Source: Bacteroidota bacterium (GTDB lineage Bacteria > Bacteroidota > Bacteroidia > Chitinophagales > Chitinophagaceae). Taken from it: a stretch of DNA of 64,000 nt. The notes under the pieces are model-generated. The model ran no database searches. It saw nothing but the letters and a program-made list of their open reading frames with translations, and was not told where the DNA came from. The position numbers and the translations under genes are program-made. The stretch lies in assembly GCA_947460595.1 (NCBI GenBank), contig CANHGS010000002.1, positions 233,239 to 297,238 on the forward strand, read 5' to 3'. Positions 25,843-34,007 of this stretch are shown piece by piece (the first letter of the stretch is position 1; the number at the start of each line of letters is the position of its first letter).

Positions 25843-26412
25843 ATGAATTGGAAAATATTAGCCTCCAACTATGTCTACCAAGATCGTTGGTTTAGGGCCA
25901 GGGCCGATAAATGTTTGTTGCCAGATGGTAGGGTTATGGAACCCTATTATGTCATTGAATTACCCAATTGGACCAATATGATCATCATTACCAAGGATGA
26001 GAAAATGGTATTGGTGAGACAGTATAGACACGCAAAAGGAACTGCTACTCTAGAATTGCCAGGGGGTATTTTAGAGGAGGGTGAAGAGCCCATGGCATCA
26101 GCTATTCGAGAAATGAGAGAAGAAACGGGATATGTTTCAACGGAGGTGGAGTTCCTCTATAAAATTTCTCCTAACCCAGCCATTAATAATAATACCGCTT
26201 ATTTTTTCTTGGCAACCAATGCAGAAAAACTAGCCGAAACAAGTTTTGATACCTATGAGGATTTAATAGTGGAAACCTATGGTAAAAAAGAGCTGCTCAA
26301 ACTATTAGAAGAAAACGCATTGCAACATGGGGTCCAGTTAGGCGCCATTTACAAAGCCATGATTCGTTTGGGATGGATGCATGTAAAGATAGATGAATCC
26401 TTTCCTTTATAG
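25843..26412 (+). CDS. Nudix hydrolase (ADP-ribose pyrophosphatase-like)
   Basis: A 189-residue Nudix hydrolase with a canonical box: G75, Glu81, then REMREETGY at 89-97 (G-x5-E-x7-REUxEExGU). The N-terminal half (WKILASNYVYQDRWFRARAD, then ELPNWTNMIIIT) parallels the preceding gene, WKLLKREQLFKDKWADIRID, showing that the two are tandem paralogues. Likely substrates are nucleoside diphosphate sugars such as ADP-ribose. It is 18 bp downstream of its paralogue. Its stop codon is 2 bp from the stop of the convergent folC gene. Confidence 0.9.
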   Translation: MNWKILASNYVYQDRWFRARADKCLLPDGRVMEPYYVIELPNWTNMIIITKDEKMVLVRQYRHAKGTATLELPGGILEEGEEPMASAIREMREETGYVSTEVEFLYKISPNPAINNNTAYFFLATNAEKLAETSFDTYEDLIVETYGKKELLKLLEENALQHGVQLGAIYKAMIRLGWMHVKIDESFPL

Positions 26413-26414
26413 CA

Positions 26415-27704
26415 TTAGAGTAGCTCCGCTACTATAAAAACACTACCACAAACAAGAATCAAATCATCCTTACTTGCGTGATTTTTTGCAGCATTGAATG
26501 CGGCAGAAACACTAGGATATGCATTTCCAATTAAACCAAATGATGCTGCTTGTTGCTGAAGCAATGACTGATCCAAAGCCCTTGGTATGGCGGCTTTGGT
26601 AAAATAATAGGTTGCGTGTTGAGGAAGTAATTGAAGTGCTTTATCAATCTCCTTATCCTTTACCATACCTATGACAATATGGATGCTTTGTTTTCCAGTT
26701 AATTCTATTTGTTTGACAATCTCTTTAATTCCATCTTCATTATGCCCAACATCTAAAACGGTTAATGGATGGTCAGCAATGACTTCCCATCTGCCGTGTA
26801 AACCAGTCAACTTTTTTACTTGTTTCAACGCATGAAATACAATGGATTGATCCAATTTCCAGCCCTGTAATACCAACTGTTCAACAGCCGTTAATACGGT
26901 TAATAAGTTTTTGGATTGGTAATACCCGGGTAAATCCAATTCATATTTTTGGTGTTCCTGATTAAGGAGTTTTGCTACAGTTACTAATAGATGACCAGCC
27001 TTTGTTTCAAAATCGATTACTTGAAAATGGTCTTTGGCAAAATGAATAGGTGCATAGCAAGAAGCTGCTTTAGCCAAGAAAACGGGTTTTGTTTCAACTA
27101 GTGTTTCACCAATAACAACGGGTTTGTCTTTCTTAATTATGCCAGCCTTTTCAAAAGCAATTTCTTCTAAACGGTGACCTAATAAGTTCATATGATCATA
27201 ACCAATATTGGTAATCACGGATAATTCCGGATCAATTATATTGGTGCTATCCAACCTGCCTCCAAGTCCAACTTCTATGATGGCAATATCTACTTGCTGT
27301 TTTGCAAAATAGTCAAATGCCATCGCTACCGTGATCTCAAAAAACGATGGGGATATTTTTTGAATCAGGGGTTCAATGCCATGAGTAAAATCAACAACAA
27401 ATTCTTCAGAACAAACCTGTCCATTTATTTTTATGCGTTCTCTAAAGTCTTTGAGGTGAGGAGAGGTATAGAGCCCTGTTTTATAACCTGCTGATTGGAA
27501 TATGGCAGCCAACATATGACTAGTTGAGCCTTTGCCATTGGTGCCTGCTACATGAATGGTTTTAAATTTTTGCTGCGGATTACCCAAGAATTCACAAAGC
27601 GCTAAAGTATTGTGTAAGTCTTTTTTGTAGGCAGATTCTCCCAACTTGCTAAACATAGGAAGGGCACGGAACAAGTAGTCAAGTGTTTGAGCATAAGTCT
27701 TCAT
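26415..27704 (-). CDS. folC: Bifunctional folylpolyglutamate synthase / dihydrofolate synthase
   Basis: A 429-residue Mur-ligase-fold enzyme adding Glu to dihydropteroate or folates. ATP binding is by HVAGTNGKGSTSHML (about residues 51-65), followed by GLYTSPHLKDFRERI, and EVGLGGRLDSTN carries the metal-binding region. The C-terminal domain contains VLDVGHNEDGI. The frame extends three codons upstream to a TTG; the ATG at 27704 is preferred. It lies 24 bp downstream of the TonB-like gene on the same strand and may be co-transcribed. Confidence 0.95.
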   Translation of the reverse strand: MKTYAQTLDYLFRALPMFSKLGESAYKKDLHNTLALCEFLGNPQQKFKTIHVAGTNGKGSTSHMLAAIFQSAGYKTGLYTSPHLKDFRERIKINGQVCSEEFVVDFTHGIEPLIQKISPSFFEITVAMAFDYFAKQQVDIAIIEVGLGGRLDSTNIIDPELSVITNIGYDHMNLLGHRLEEIAFEKAGIIKKDKPVVIGETLVETKPVFLAKAASCYAPIHFAKDHFQVIDFETKAGHLLVTVAKLLNQEHQKYELDLPGYYQSKNLLTVLTAVEQLVLQGWKLDQSIVFHALKQVKKLTGLHGRWEVIADHPLTVLDVGHNEDGIKEIVKQIELTGKQSIHIVIGMVKDKEIDKALQLLPQHATYYFTKAAIPRALDQSLLQQQAASFGLIGNAYPSVSAAFNAAKNHASKDDLILVCGSVFIVAELL

Positions 27705-27728
27705 CAACTGCAAATTAGAATAGAAAGC

Positions 27729-28604
27729 TTAACCACGAAGCTTGAAACTGAAAACCAAGGTTCCTTCTTGCTCGCTATCTTTACCAGCATTGAGTTTGAG
27801 GGTTTTGGCTTTTTTCAAAGCAATATTTCTAATGGTCTGATTGGTGGTAGTTGTGCCTTTGGGATTAATGCTGGCAGCCGTTACATTGCCATTTTGATCA
27901 ACAGTAATATTCACCGCTACTTTGGCATTTTCATTAAAATCGTCTTCAAAACTAGGTAGCTTGGTAATCCTTCTTCCGTCTAGTCCACTTCTGATACTGA
28001 CACCATTTCCTGCGCCACCATTGCCACTGGCTGCATTTCCTTGATAGCTATCGGAGTTGGGATTGCCATTGGGATTACCTTGGTCACCTTTTCCGCCTGC
28101 AATACCTTGATTCTTTACCCCATTATAACTATCAGCATTATTACCACTGCTATTGGTACTAGTCCCCCCTTTGAATAAAGCTTTGGGTTTTGGTGGAGCA
28201 GGAACAGGAGTTGCTACCGTCTCTGTTTTTTTGAGAGTTGGTTTGACTTCTACGGTAGTTTTTTCAACTGGTTTAGCTGCTGTTTTTTTAACCAGATTTA
28301 CAGCCTCATCACCTGTTTCATCGGCCTGAATTTCTTTGGTATTGACTAGTTGATTACTTGGCGGAGGACTAGGATTTGTCTGGTCTTGGGTGGGCGAGGG
28401 TTGCCTCGGTATCTCAGGAGCAATATCGCCCATGCCCGTTTCACCATTGCCCAAGTTTACTTCAATGCCTTCACCAGCTTCTGGTATGGGAATTTGGGGC
28501 AAAGTCCATTGTAGAAAAAAGAAAGTCACAAACAGCAATAGACAAATCAGCAAAGTAATGATGCTGGCCTTGATGTTTTTTTCTTTTTCAAAACTGAGCT
28601 GCAT
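27729..28604 (-). CDS. TonB-like energy-transducer family protein
   Basis: A 291-residue protein with an N-terminal cytoplasmic stub, one membrane helix (about residues 12-36), a Pro-rich periplasmic section (about 60-130), an Asn/Gly-rich linker, and a C-terminal alpha/beta domain (about 215-291: VAVNITVDQNGNVTAASINP) like the TonB C-terminus. TonB proteins transmit proton-motive force to outer-membrane receptors, but no ExbB/ExbD genes are adjacent, so its motor must be encoded elsewhere. The frame is open upstream to 28658, but a perfect -7 element at 28625-28632 lies within that extension, so the ATG at 28604 is chosen. Confidence 0.8.
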   Translation of the reverse strand: MQLSFEKEKNIKASIITLLICLLLFVTFFFLQWTLPQIPIPEAGEGIEVNLGNGETGMGDIAPEIPRQPSPTQDQTNPSPPPSNQLVNTKEIQADETGDEAVNLVKKTAAKPVEKTTVEVKPTLKKTETVATPVPAPPKPKALFKGGTSTNSSGNNADSYNGVKNQGIAGGKGDQGNPNGNPNSDSYQGNAASGNGGAGNGVSIRSGLDGRRITKLPSFEDDFNENAKVAVNITVDQNGNVTAASINPKGTTTTNQTIRNIALKKAKTLKLNAGKDSEQEGTLVFSFKLRG

Positions 28605-28624
28605 GTTACGGGCATTATTCATAA

Positions 28625-28632
28625 CAAATGTA
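28625..28632 (-). promoter_or_regulatory. -7 element of the TonB-like gene
   Basis: TACATTTG on the minus strand, 20 nt upstream of the ATG at 28604. A TTG lies 23 nt further upstream. It decides between the nested start codons at 28622 and 28604 in favour of the latter. Confidence 0.45.
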
Positions 28633-28725
28633 TCGGTAATCCCATGTATTTGGTTCAATGTTGAAAATTACGGCAGTATTACCTGCATAATCCACTTATG
28701 CACCTAAATAAAGGTTAATTCCAAC

Positions 28726-29499
28726 TTAGGGCTTCCAAAAAACGTCATAAGAAAAGCGGATCAGGGTACCCATCACAACTAATAGAAAGAAAATTCTGAT
28801 AAAACGGTTGCCTTTGGCGATGGCCATTTTAGCACCTAAAAATCCACCAATGGCATTGCAAACAGCCATGGGAATGGCTAGTTTCCAAATAATACTCCCC
28901 TTGATTAAGAACAAACAGATAGAACCCAGATTAGTAGCAAGATTAATCAATTTGGCATTGGCCGATGCGTGTAGAAAATCCAAACCCATCAGGCTAATAA
29001 AAGCCAATACCAAGAAACTACCAGCACCAGGGCCAATAAATCCATCGTAAAATCCAATGACCATACAAATGAGTAGACTGTACATTGTTTTTTGAACAGG
29101 GGTTAATTCCTTGTGTGAGAATTGACCAAAATCTTTTTTTGAATAGGTATAAAGGGCTACTAATACCAAGACCACTAAGATCACAGGTTTCATAAACCGA
29201 TTACTCATTTGGGTCAACAACTGAGAACCCAAAAAAGAAGCACTAAAGGCTGTTAAAGCCATCCAGCCTATCAATTTCCAATCAATGGGCACTTTTCTAA
29301 CATATTGTCTAGCGGCAAAAAAAGTACCACTGAAAGAGGGAAGTTTTAAAGATCCAATAACAGTAGCAACAGGTAGTTGCGGCAACATGATGAGTGAAGC
29401 AGGTGTTTGAATCAAACCACCACCACCAACAATGGCGTCTACAAATCCTGCTAAACAGGCAAACAAACAAAGCACTACTAAAATCTGCCAGTCTATCAT
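28726..29499 (-). CDS. TSUP family membrane transporter (TauE/SafE)
   Basis: A 257-residue protein with about eight transmembrane segments in two related halves. The family motif FVDAIVGGGGLIQTPA is at residues 20-35, and its counterpart GFYDGFIGPGAGSFLV is near 148-163. TSUP proteins export sulfite, sulfoacetate or related anions; this substrate is unknown. The ATG overlaps the stop of the upstream EamA gene by 4 bp, so the two transporters are co-translated. Confidence 0.92.
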   Translation of the reverse strand: MIDWQILVVLCLFACLAGFVDAIVGGGGLIQTPASLIMLPQLPVATVIGSLKLPSFSGTFFAARQYVRKVPIDWKLIGWMALTAFSASFLGSQLLTQMSNRFMKPVILVVLVLVALYTYSKKDFGQFSHKELTPVQKTMYSLLICMVIGFYDGFIGPGAGSFLVLAFISLMGLDFLHASANAKLINLATNLGSICLFLIKGSIIWKLAIPMAVCNAIGGFLGAKMAIAKGNRFIRIFFLLVVMGTLIRFSYDVFWKP

Positions 29500-30416
29500 T
29501 TGCTAAATTTAGAGGAATTTAAATTGGCAATAATTAGTCCTAGAATGACAATTAAACCACTTATTCCGTGTATCCAAGAAACTTTTTCTCCTAATAACCA
29601 AACTGCTTCTAGGGTACTAAATAAGGGAATTAGGTTTCCAAAAATGACCGTTCTACCTGTTCCTAATTTATGTAATGCTAGATTCCAACATAAAAAAGAA
29701 ATAACTGAAGTGCCAATACCTAGATAAAGTATGGAGCCAATTAATTCAGTGTTCCAAACAATGGGTGTGGCATAAGTATGTTCATACAAAAAAAAAGGTA
29801 TTAATAAAATGGAACCCATTGAAAAAACTACAAAAAGAAAACGGATACTGCTGATTCCCGTAGGTTTTCTTCGAACCAAAACATTGTAAATGGCAAAAGA
29901 AAAAGCACCCGCTAATACCCATCCATCTCCGGTAGAAAAATGAAAGGCCAAAAGCTTTTCCCAACTACCTTGAGACAATAATAATAAGATGCCAATGATG
30001 CAAGTAATCATACCAATGATGCGCATCAAACCCATTTTTTCTTTTAAAAATAGGAGCGCTAAAATGCTGGCAAAAATGGGTGAAGAAGTGGTGCCAATTA
30101 AGGCCATATTAATAGCCGAAGTAGAATGCCCTGCTATATAAACAAAAGTATTAAAGAGGCTGATACCAGTTAAAGCAGTCCAAAAAAAATAAGCAGGTCT
30201 AGATCTAATAACCTGCCAATCTTCTTTGAATACTTTCCAAGCAAAGGGCAATAAAATAAGGCTCGCAAATGACCACCTAAAAAAGGCCAAACTGATAGGG
30301 CCAATTAAATGAATCACACTTCTGGATATAATAAAATTTCCAGACCAAATAACGGTGGCTATCAATGCCAATAGGATTCCTAGGCTAATATCTTTTTGAG
30401 AATGTTGTTCCTTCAT
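29496..30416 (-). CDS. DMT superfamily permease (EamA)
   Basis: A 306-residue transporter with ten predicted membrane helices in two EamA repeats (about 10-140 and 155-300). Typical stretches are ATVIWSGNFIISRSVI near the start and GTSVISFLCWNLALHKLG in the second repeat. EamA proteins export amino acids or other small metabolites; the substrate is not inferable. It is 8 bp downstream of the radical SAM gene and coupled to the TSUP gene by a 4-bp overlap, so these three form a likely operon. Confidence 0.92.
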   Translation of the reverse strand: MKEQHSQKDISLGILLALIATVIWSGNFIISRSVIHLIGPISLAFFRWSFASLILLPFAWKVFKEDWQVIRSRPAYFFWTALTGISLFNTFVYIAGHSTSAINMALIGTTSSPIFASILALLFLKEKMGLMRIIGMITCIIGILLLLSQGSWEKLLAFHFSTGDGWVLAGAFSFAIYNVLVRRKPTGISSIRFLFVVFSMGSILLIPFFLYEHTYATPIVWNTELIGSILYLGIGTSVISFLCWNLALHKLGTGRTVIFGNLIPLFSTLEAVWLLGEKVSWIHGISGLIVILGLIIANLNSSKFSK

Positions 30417-30424
30417 GCTCAGTG

Positions 30425-31726
30425 CTAGAGATGGGCAAAATCAGCTTGAAAATTACCCTTGATTCTTTCCATGGGTGGATTAAAATAGCCAAACTGAACT
30501 TTAGGGAATTCTTCTTGAATCAGTTCTAGCATTTGTTTTACTCCTAAGATATCGCCGGTTTCATGCACCCCAATTTTACCCATATACCAATCAGGGTCAA
30601 TATTAAAATTGCGCCATTGGATCATGTTTAGATCAGTGTCTATAATCAGTTTTCTCAAAGCCTCATATTCTTCTACGCTATCCGTCATGCCTGGGAAAAC
30701 AAAATAATTGATGCTTGTCCAACCTCCAAAACTCCTCACCACTTTCAAACTTTCTACAATGTCTTGGAACTCATAATTATTGGGTCTATAATAAGGTGTA
30801 TAAATATGTTCTCTAGCAGAATTGGTACTAACTCTTATACTGTTCAAACCCGCTTCACACAAGGCTTTTACGGCGTCGGGTTTGGAGCCATTGGTATTGA
30901 TATTGATACTGCCTCTGGGTGTATGTTTGCGAATTTCAATAATGGCCTCCCTAATAGTTTCCCACATTAATAAAGGTTCACCCTCGCAACCTTGTCCAAA
31001 ACTAATAATAGGATAGGGGGCTTCCATTAAATGAGGAACCGTAAATTCTACAATTTCAGCGGCAGTGGGTTTAAAGGTCAATCGGTCTTGGGTAGAAAAA
31101 ATAGCTTCTTCTTCTGGTTGAAAAGAAATACAACCAATGCAATTGGCATTACAAGCGGGAGACGTAGGTACAGGACATTCCCATCGCCCTAGGGCAAAAT
31201 TTCTGGCTGCAGGACAGGTATAAGTCATGCAGCAATTCTCCATCAAGTGTTTCACTAGCCTATTCTGAGAATAATTTTCCAGCAAATGGGTGGTACCATT
31301 TTCTATTTTTTGATCATCGTATCCGGCTGCTTCTTGTCTAATATCTTGTTCAATGCGAACTGCCGTTACGTAGAATTTTTCATTGTGCCAAGCCGCTGCA
31401 GTATAACAGAACAAAGGAAGGGTAGGTGCGTCTTCTTGGGTTTCAAATGCCGCAATATACAAACCGGTATGAGCGGGGGGAATAAATGCTGCAACAGCCC
31501 AGCCCTTGTCACAAAGACGCATGTCTCCGGTTTTTACGTCAATCCCAATGCCCCTTCTGCCAGGTAATTCATACAAATTACCGCCTGTAGGTAATTCTAT
31601 CCAGTCTTCGGGAGGAACTGGAAGAGCGTCCCAGCCGGCTCTTCCAGTAGCATATAAGCTAGTATCTTCAAAAATATTTCCGTTGCCATCAGAAAAGAGC
31701 ATATAGGGTGAAGTAGATAAAGACAT
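30425..31726 (-). CDS. Radical SAM protein of unknown function with a long N-terminal domain
   Basis: A 433-residue protein. Residues 1-160 form an unrecognised, probably beta-rich domain with many Gly, Trp and Pro. Four extra cysteines follow (Cys165, 166, 171 and 184, in NCCMTYTCP and WECP), and the radical SAM CxxxCxxC is at 192-199 (CNANCIGC). The SAM-binding GQGCEGEPLL motif (about 244-253) and the INTNGS strand are intact. The extra Cys group could bind an auxiliary iron-sulfur cluster or a zinc ion. No peptide substrate, maturase partner or known pathway gene is adjacent; two transporter genes follow directly. The function is unknown. Confidence 0.85.
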   Translation of the reverse strand: MSLSTSPYMLFSDGNGNIFEDTSLYATGRAGWDALPVPPEDWIELPTGGNLYELPGRRGIGIDVKTGDMRLCDKGWAVAAFIPPAHTGLYIAAFETQEDAPTLPLFCYTAAAWHNEKFYVTAVRIEQDIRQEAAGYDDQKIENGTTHLLENYSQNRLVKHLMENCCMTYTCPAARNFALGRWECPVPTSPACNANCIGCISFQPEEEAIFSTQDRLTFKPTAAEIVEFTVPHLMEAPYPIISFGQGCEGEPLLMWETIREAIIEIRKHTPRGSININTNGSKPDAVKALCEAGLNSIRVSTNSAREHIYTPYYRPNNYEFQDIVESLKVVRSFGGWTSINYFVFPGMTDSVEEYEALRKLIIDTDLNMIQWRNFNIDPDWYMGKIGVHETGDILGVKQMLELIQEEFPKVQFGYFNPPMERIKGNFQADFAHL

Positions 31727-31756
31727 GGTAATTACTAAAAAGTGAAAAATGTAGCT

Positions 31757-32311
31757 TTACGCTTTTGATTGAAGTCTGTTTTGGCAAAACTCGTTAAAAT
31801 CTTGTTCATCTTTGGTATTTGAACCAGATTGTATTTCTTTTTGCAAGAGTTTGTTGTTTTTAAAGTCAATAGTCAATAAGCCATCTTTAATTACAACATT
31901 ATTTAAATCTTCCCATGGAATATGTTTTTTGGGAAAGCTGTTGACCACAATTTCGTCTTGGTCAAAAGCCAATTCTTCGGGGAATTTGGCTTGCTTTTCA
32001 AAGAAGCCTGCAATGAGATAGATAGCACAGATCCAGCCACCTTTAGGCAGGTACCACCAACCCAAACAGGCCACAAAAAGTCCTATTCTGTAATAGGGAA
32101 TCTGCTCTTTTTTGTTTTGAAACAAGCAATAGCCCCACCATCCAATAATTCCTCCAGCAGAGAGATAAATGGCTATTTTATTCACGGGTAAGCCTTCAAA
32201 TAGGGCATAGGTAAAGGCGCTCAAGCTAATTAATAACAAGAGCTGACTAATAAAATCAATTAGTCTATAGGAAGGCCTTTTTAATTCAATAATATATGGG
32301 TATAATTTCAT
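31757..32311 (-). CDS. Hypothetical membrane protein with PH-like C-terminal domain
   Basis: A 184-residue protein with about four hydrophobic segments in the first 110 residues. A soluble C-terminus follows (FDQDEIVVNSFPKKHIPWEDL, then GLLTIDFKNNKLLQKEI) whose strand pattern resembles bacterial PH-like or YcxB-type domains. No family is recognised with certainty. It lies 10 bp downstream of the ureohydrolase gene and 30 bp upstream of the radical SAM gene, all on the minus strand. Confidence 0.65.
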   Translation of the reverse strand: MKLYPYIIELKRPSYRLIDFISQLLLLISLSAFTYALFEGLPVNKIAIYLSAGGIIGWWGYCLFQNKKEQIPYYRIGLFVACLGWWYLPKGGWICAIYLIAGFFEKQAKFPEELAFDQDEIVVNSFPKKHIPWEDLNNVVIKDGLLTIDFKNNKLLQKEIQSGSNTKDEQDFNEFCQNRLQSKA

Positions 32312-32321
32312 CCTAATTGAG

Positions 32322-33368
32322 CTAAACTGCGGGTGATTTGACCATTAAATTACAAAGACGCCAGAGCAAATGCGCGCCAACATTGCTATCCCATTCATTT
32401 TGACCAACGCCAATTTCAACTAGGTCAAAACCAATTAACTGGCGTCCACTATCTAATATCTTTTTAATTAGGTAGAGAATTTCTTCTGTTTCAAAACCTC
32501 CTTGCACCGGTGTTCCTGTATTGGGGCAGTATTTTCTGTCTAGGCCATCTATATCAAAGCTGAGATATACTTTTTGGGGTAATTGGCCAATAATCTCCTC
32601 TGAAATAGATTTCCAGGTTTCTCCCTCGTACTGTCTTTCTTTGATGGTTTGGTCAAAATAAGTAGACACTCTACCATTGCTATTACAAACCAGTTCCCAT
32701 TCTTCATCACAGAAATCTCTAACACCTACTTGAACCAATTTTGTCAAACTGGGAACTTCTTCCAAGGCATTATACATAACAGAAGCGTGAGAATATAGGA
32801 AGCTTTCATACTGTTTTCTCAAATCACAGTGTGCGTCTATTTGTAAGACACCAAACTGGCCATGCTTTTCTGCCAATGCTTTTAAGTATCCCAAGGAAAT
32901 GCTATGGTCACCACCTAGCAAAGCAACTAATTTGTCTTTTTCTAACAATTCCTTACAATGCTCATAGACCCAATTATTCATATAGGCCCCGCCCTCATTG
33001 ATGTCTTTGAGTGACTTGGTCATGAATTTATTGTCTTCTACTTTTTCTCCTTTGGAGATATAGTCAATATATAATTCGGCTTCTTTTCTAAGATAATCAC
33101 TCTTTAAGAGCAATTTCTTGTCAATCTCACGCATAAAAAATCCTGTTTTCCAACCATCGTGCACGTCTTTGTTAAAGAGGTCTACCTGTATACTAGATTT
33201 GAAAACGTGTTCTGGCGCTCGGGAGGTACCTGCCCCATAACTCACTGTTACTTCCCAGGGTACAGGAAGCACCACTAGTAAGGATTCTGCTTCATTGGAA
33301 GGCAGACCAAAAATATTGTTATTGGGATTGCCAACCGTATTGGGGTTGAACTGATCTAAATGAGGCAT
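32322..33368 (-). CDS. Ureohydrolase (arginase/agmatinase/formimidoylglutamase family)
   Basis: A 348-residue binuclear-manganese hydrolase. All metal ligands are present: His155 (GGDHSIS), Asp178, His180 and Asp182 (IDAHCDLR), Asp272 and Asp274 (FDIDGLD). The substrate loop reads YSHASVMY instead of the arginase pattern, and FDIDGLDRKYCPNTGTP is closer to the agmatinase/formimidoylglutamase side, so the guanidino or formimino substrate is uncertain. The final helix is EWDSNVGAHLLWRLCNLM. It starts a leftward series of five genes. No histidine- or arginine-degradation gene is adjacent. Confidence 0.88.
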   Translation of the reverse strand: MPHLDQFNPNTVGNPNNNIFGLPSNEAESLLVVLPVPWEVTVSYGAGTSRAPEHVFKSSIQVDLFNKDVHDGWKTGFFMREIDKKLLLKSDYLRKEAELYIDYISKGEKVEDNKFMTKSLKDINEGGAYMNNWVYEHCKELLEKDKLVALLGGDHSISLGYLKALAEKHGQFGVLQIDAHCDLRKQYESFLYSHASVMYNALEEVPSLTKLVQVGVRDFCDEEWELVCNSNGRVSTYFDQTIKERQYEGETWKSISEEIIGQLPQKVYLSFDIDGLDRKYCPNTGTPVQGGFETEEILYLIKKILDSGRQLIGFDLVEIGVGQNEWDSNVGAHLLWRLCNLMVKSPAV

Positions 33369-33526
33369 GGTTGTTTAGCTTAAAACGCCATGCAAATTAC
33401 TTTCATTTTATAGATTCTGCCAATTTAGTTTGGCTAAAACATAACAAAACAGTGGCTTTTATAGCAGCTTTCTAGTTTTAACAATAAACCCTGACAATCA
33501 TCATCTTTCTGTGAGGGAATTTGGAC

Positions 33527-33534
33527 TACTTTTG
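33527..33534 (+). promoter_or_regulatory. -7 element of the ccmE promoter
   Basis: TACTTTTG, a perfect TAnnTTTG, 18 nt before the ATG at 33553. It lies inside the GTG-initiated extension of the ccmE frame (33511) and so excludes that start. Confidence 0.5.
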
Positions 33535-33552
33535 CACCTGAAAACTCCAAAA

Positions 33553-33963
33553 ATGAAAAAGACCCACATTGTCATTTTAGTGTTGATTGCCGCTAGTATT
33601 GTAGTATTAATTAGCTACACCGGAGATTTAACTACCTATGAGACCATTTCATCTGCTAAGCAGAAAGAAGGCAAATTTGTAAACCTCATTGCCAAAGTGG
33701 ATAAACAACAGCCGGTTGAATACGACGCGGCCAAAAACCCCAACTATCTAACGTTTACAGCAGTTGACACTTTGGGCAATAGCATTAAAGTGGTTTATCA
33801 CAACAATAAACCCACCGATATGGAGAAAAGTGAAAGATTGGTATTGAAGGGAAGGGTTCAAGGTGATCATTTTGATTGCAAAGACATCTTATTAAAATGC
33901 CCTTCTAAATACAAGGACGATCCCAACGCGGCCAAAAACGCTGTCAGGAATAGTGGTAAATAA
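33553..33963 (+). CDS. ccmE: Cytochrome c maturation haem chaperone CcmE, CxxxY type
   Basis: A 136-residue protein with one N-terminal membrane anchor (residues 4-22) and an OB-fold periplasmic domain. CcmE binds haem covalently and passes it to CcmF. In most bacteria the ligand is His in HxxxY; here the aligned position is Cys116 in CPSKY (116-120), giving the CxxxY form known from Desulfovibrio and archaeal-type systems. The C-terminal tail is short. It lies 44 bp upstream of ccmF on the same strand. A promoter at 33527-33534 supports this start over an upstream GTG. Confidence 0.88.
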   Translation: MKKTHIVILVLIAASIVVLISYTGDLTTYETISSAKQKEGKFVNLIAKVDKQQPVEYDAAKNPNYLTFTAVDTLGNSIKVVYHNNKPTDMEKSERLVLKGRVQGDHFDCKDILLKCPSKYKDDPNAAKNAVRNSGK

Positions 33964-34007
33964 CCCATTCCAGATTCCCATTCTCAACCAAGACTGAATA
34001 GATTTAC

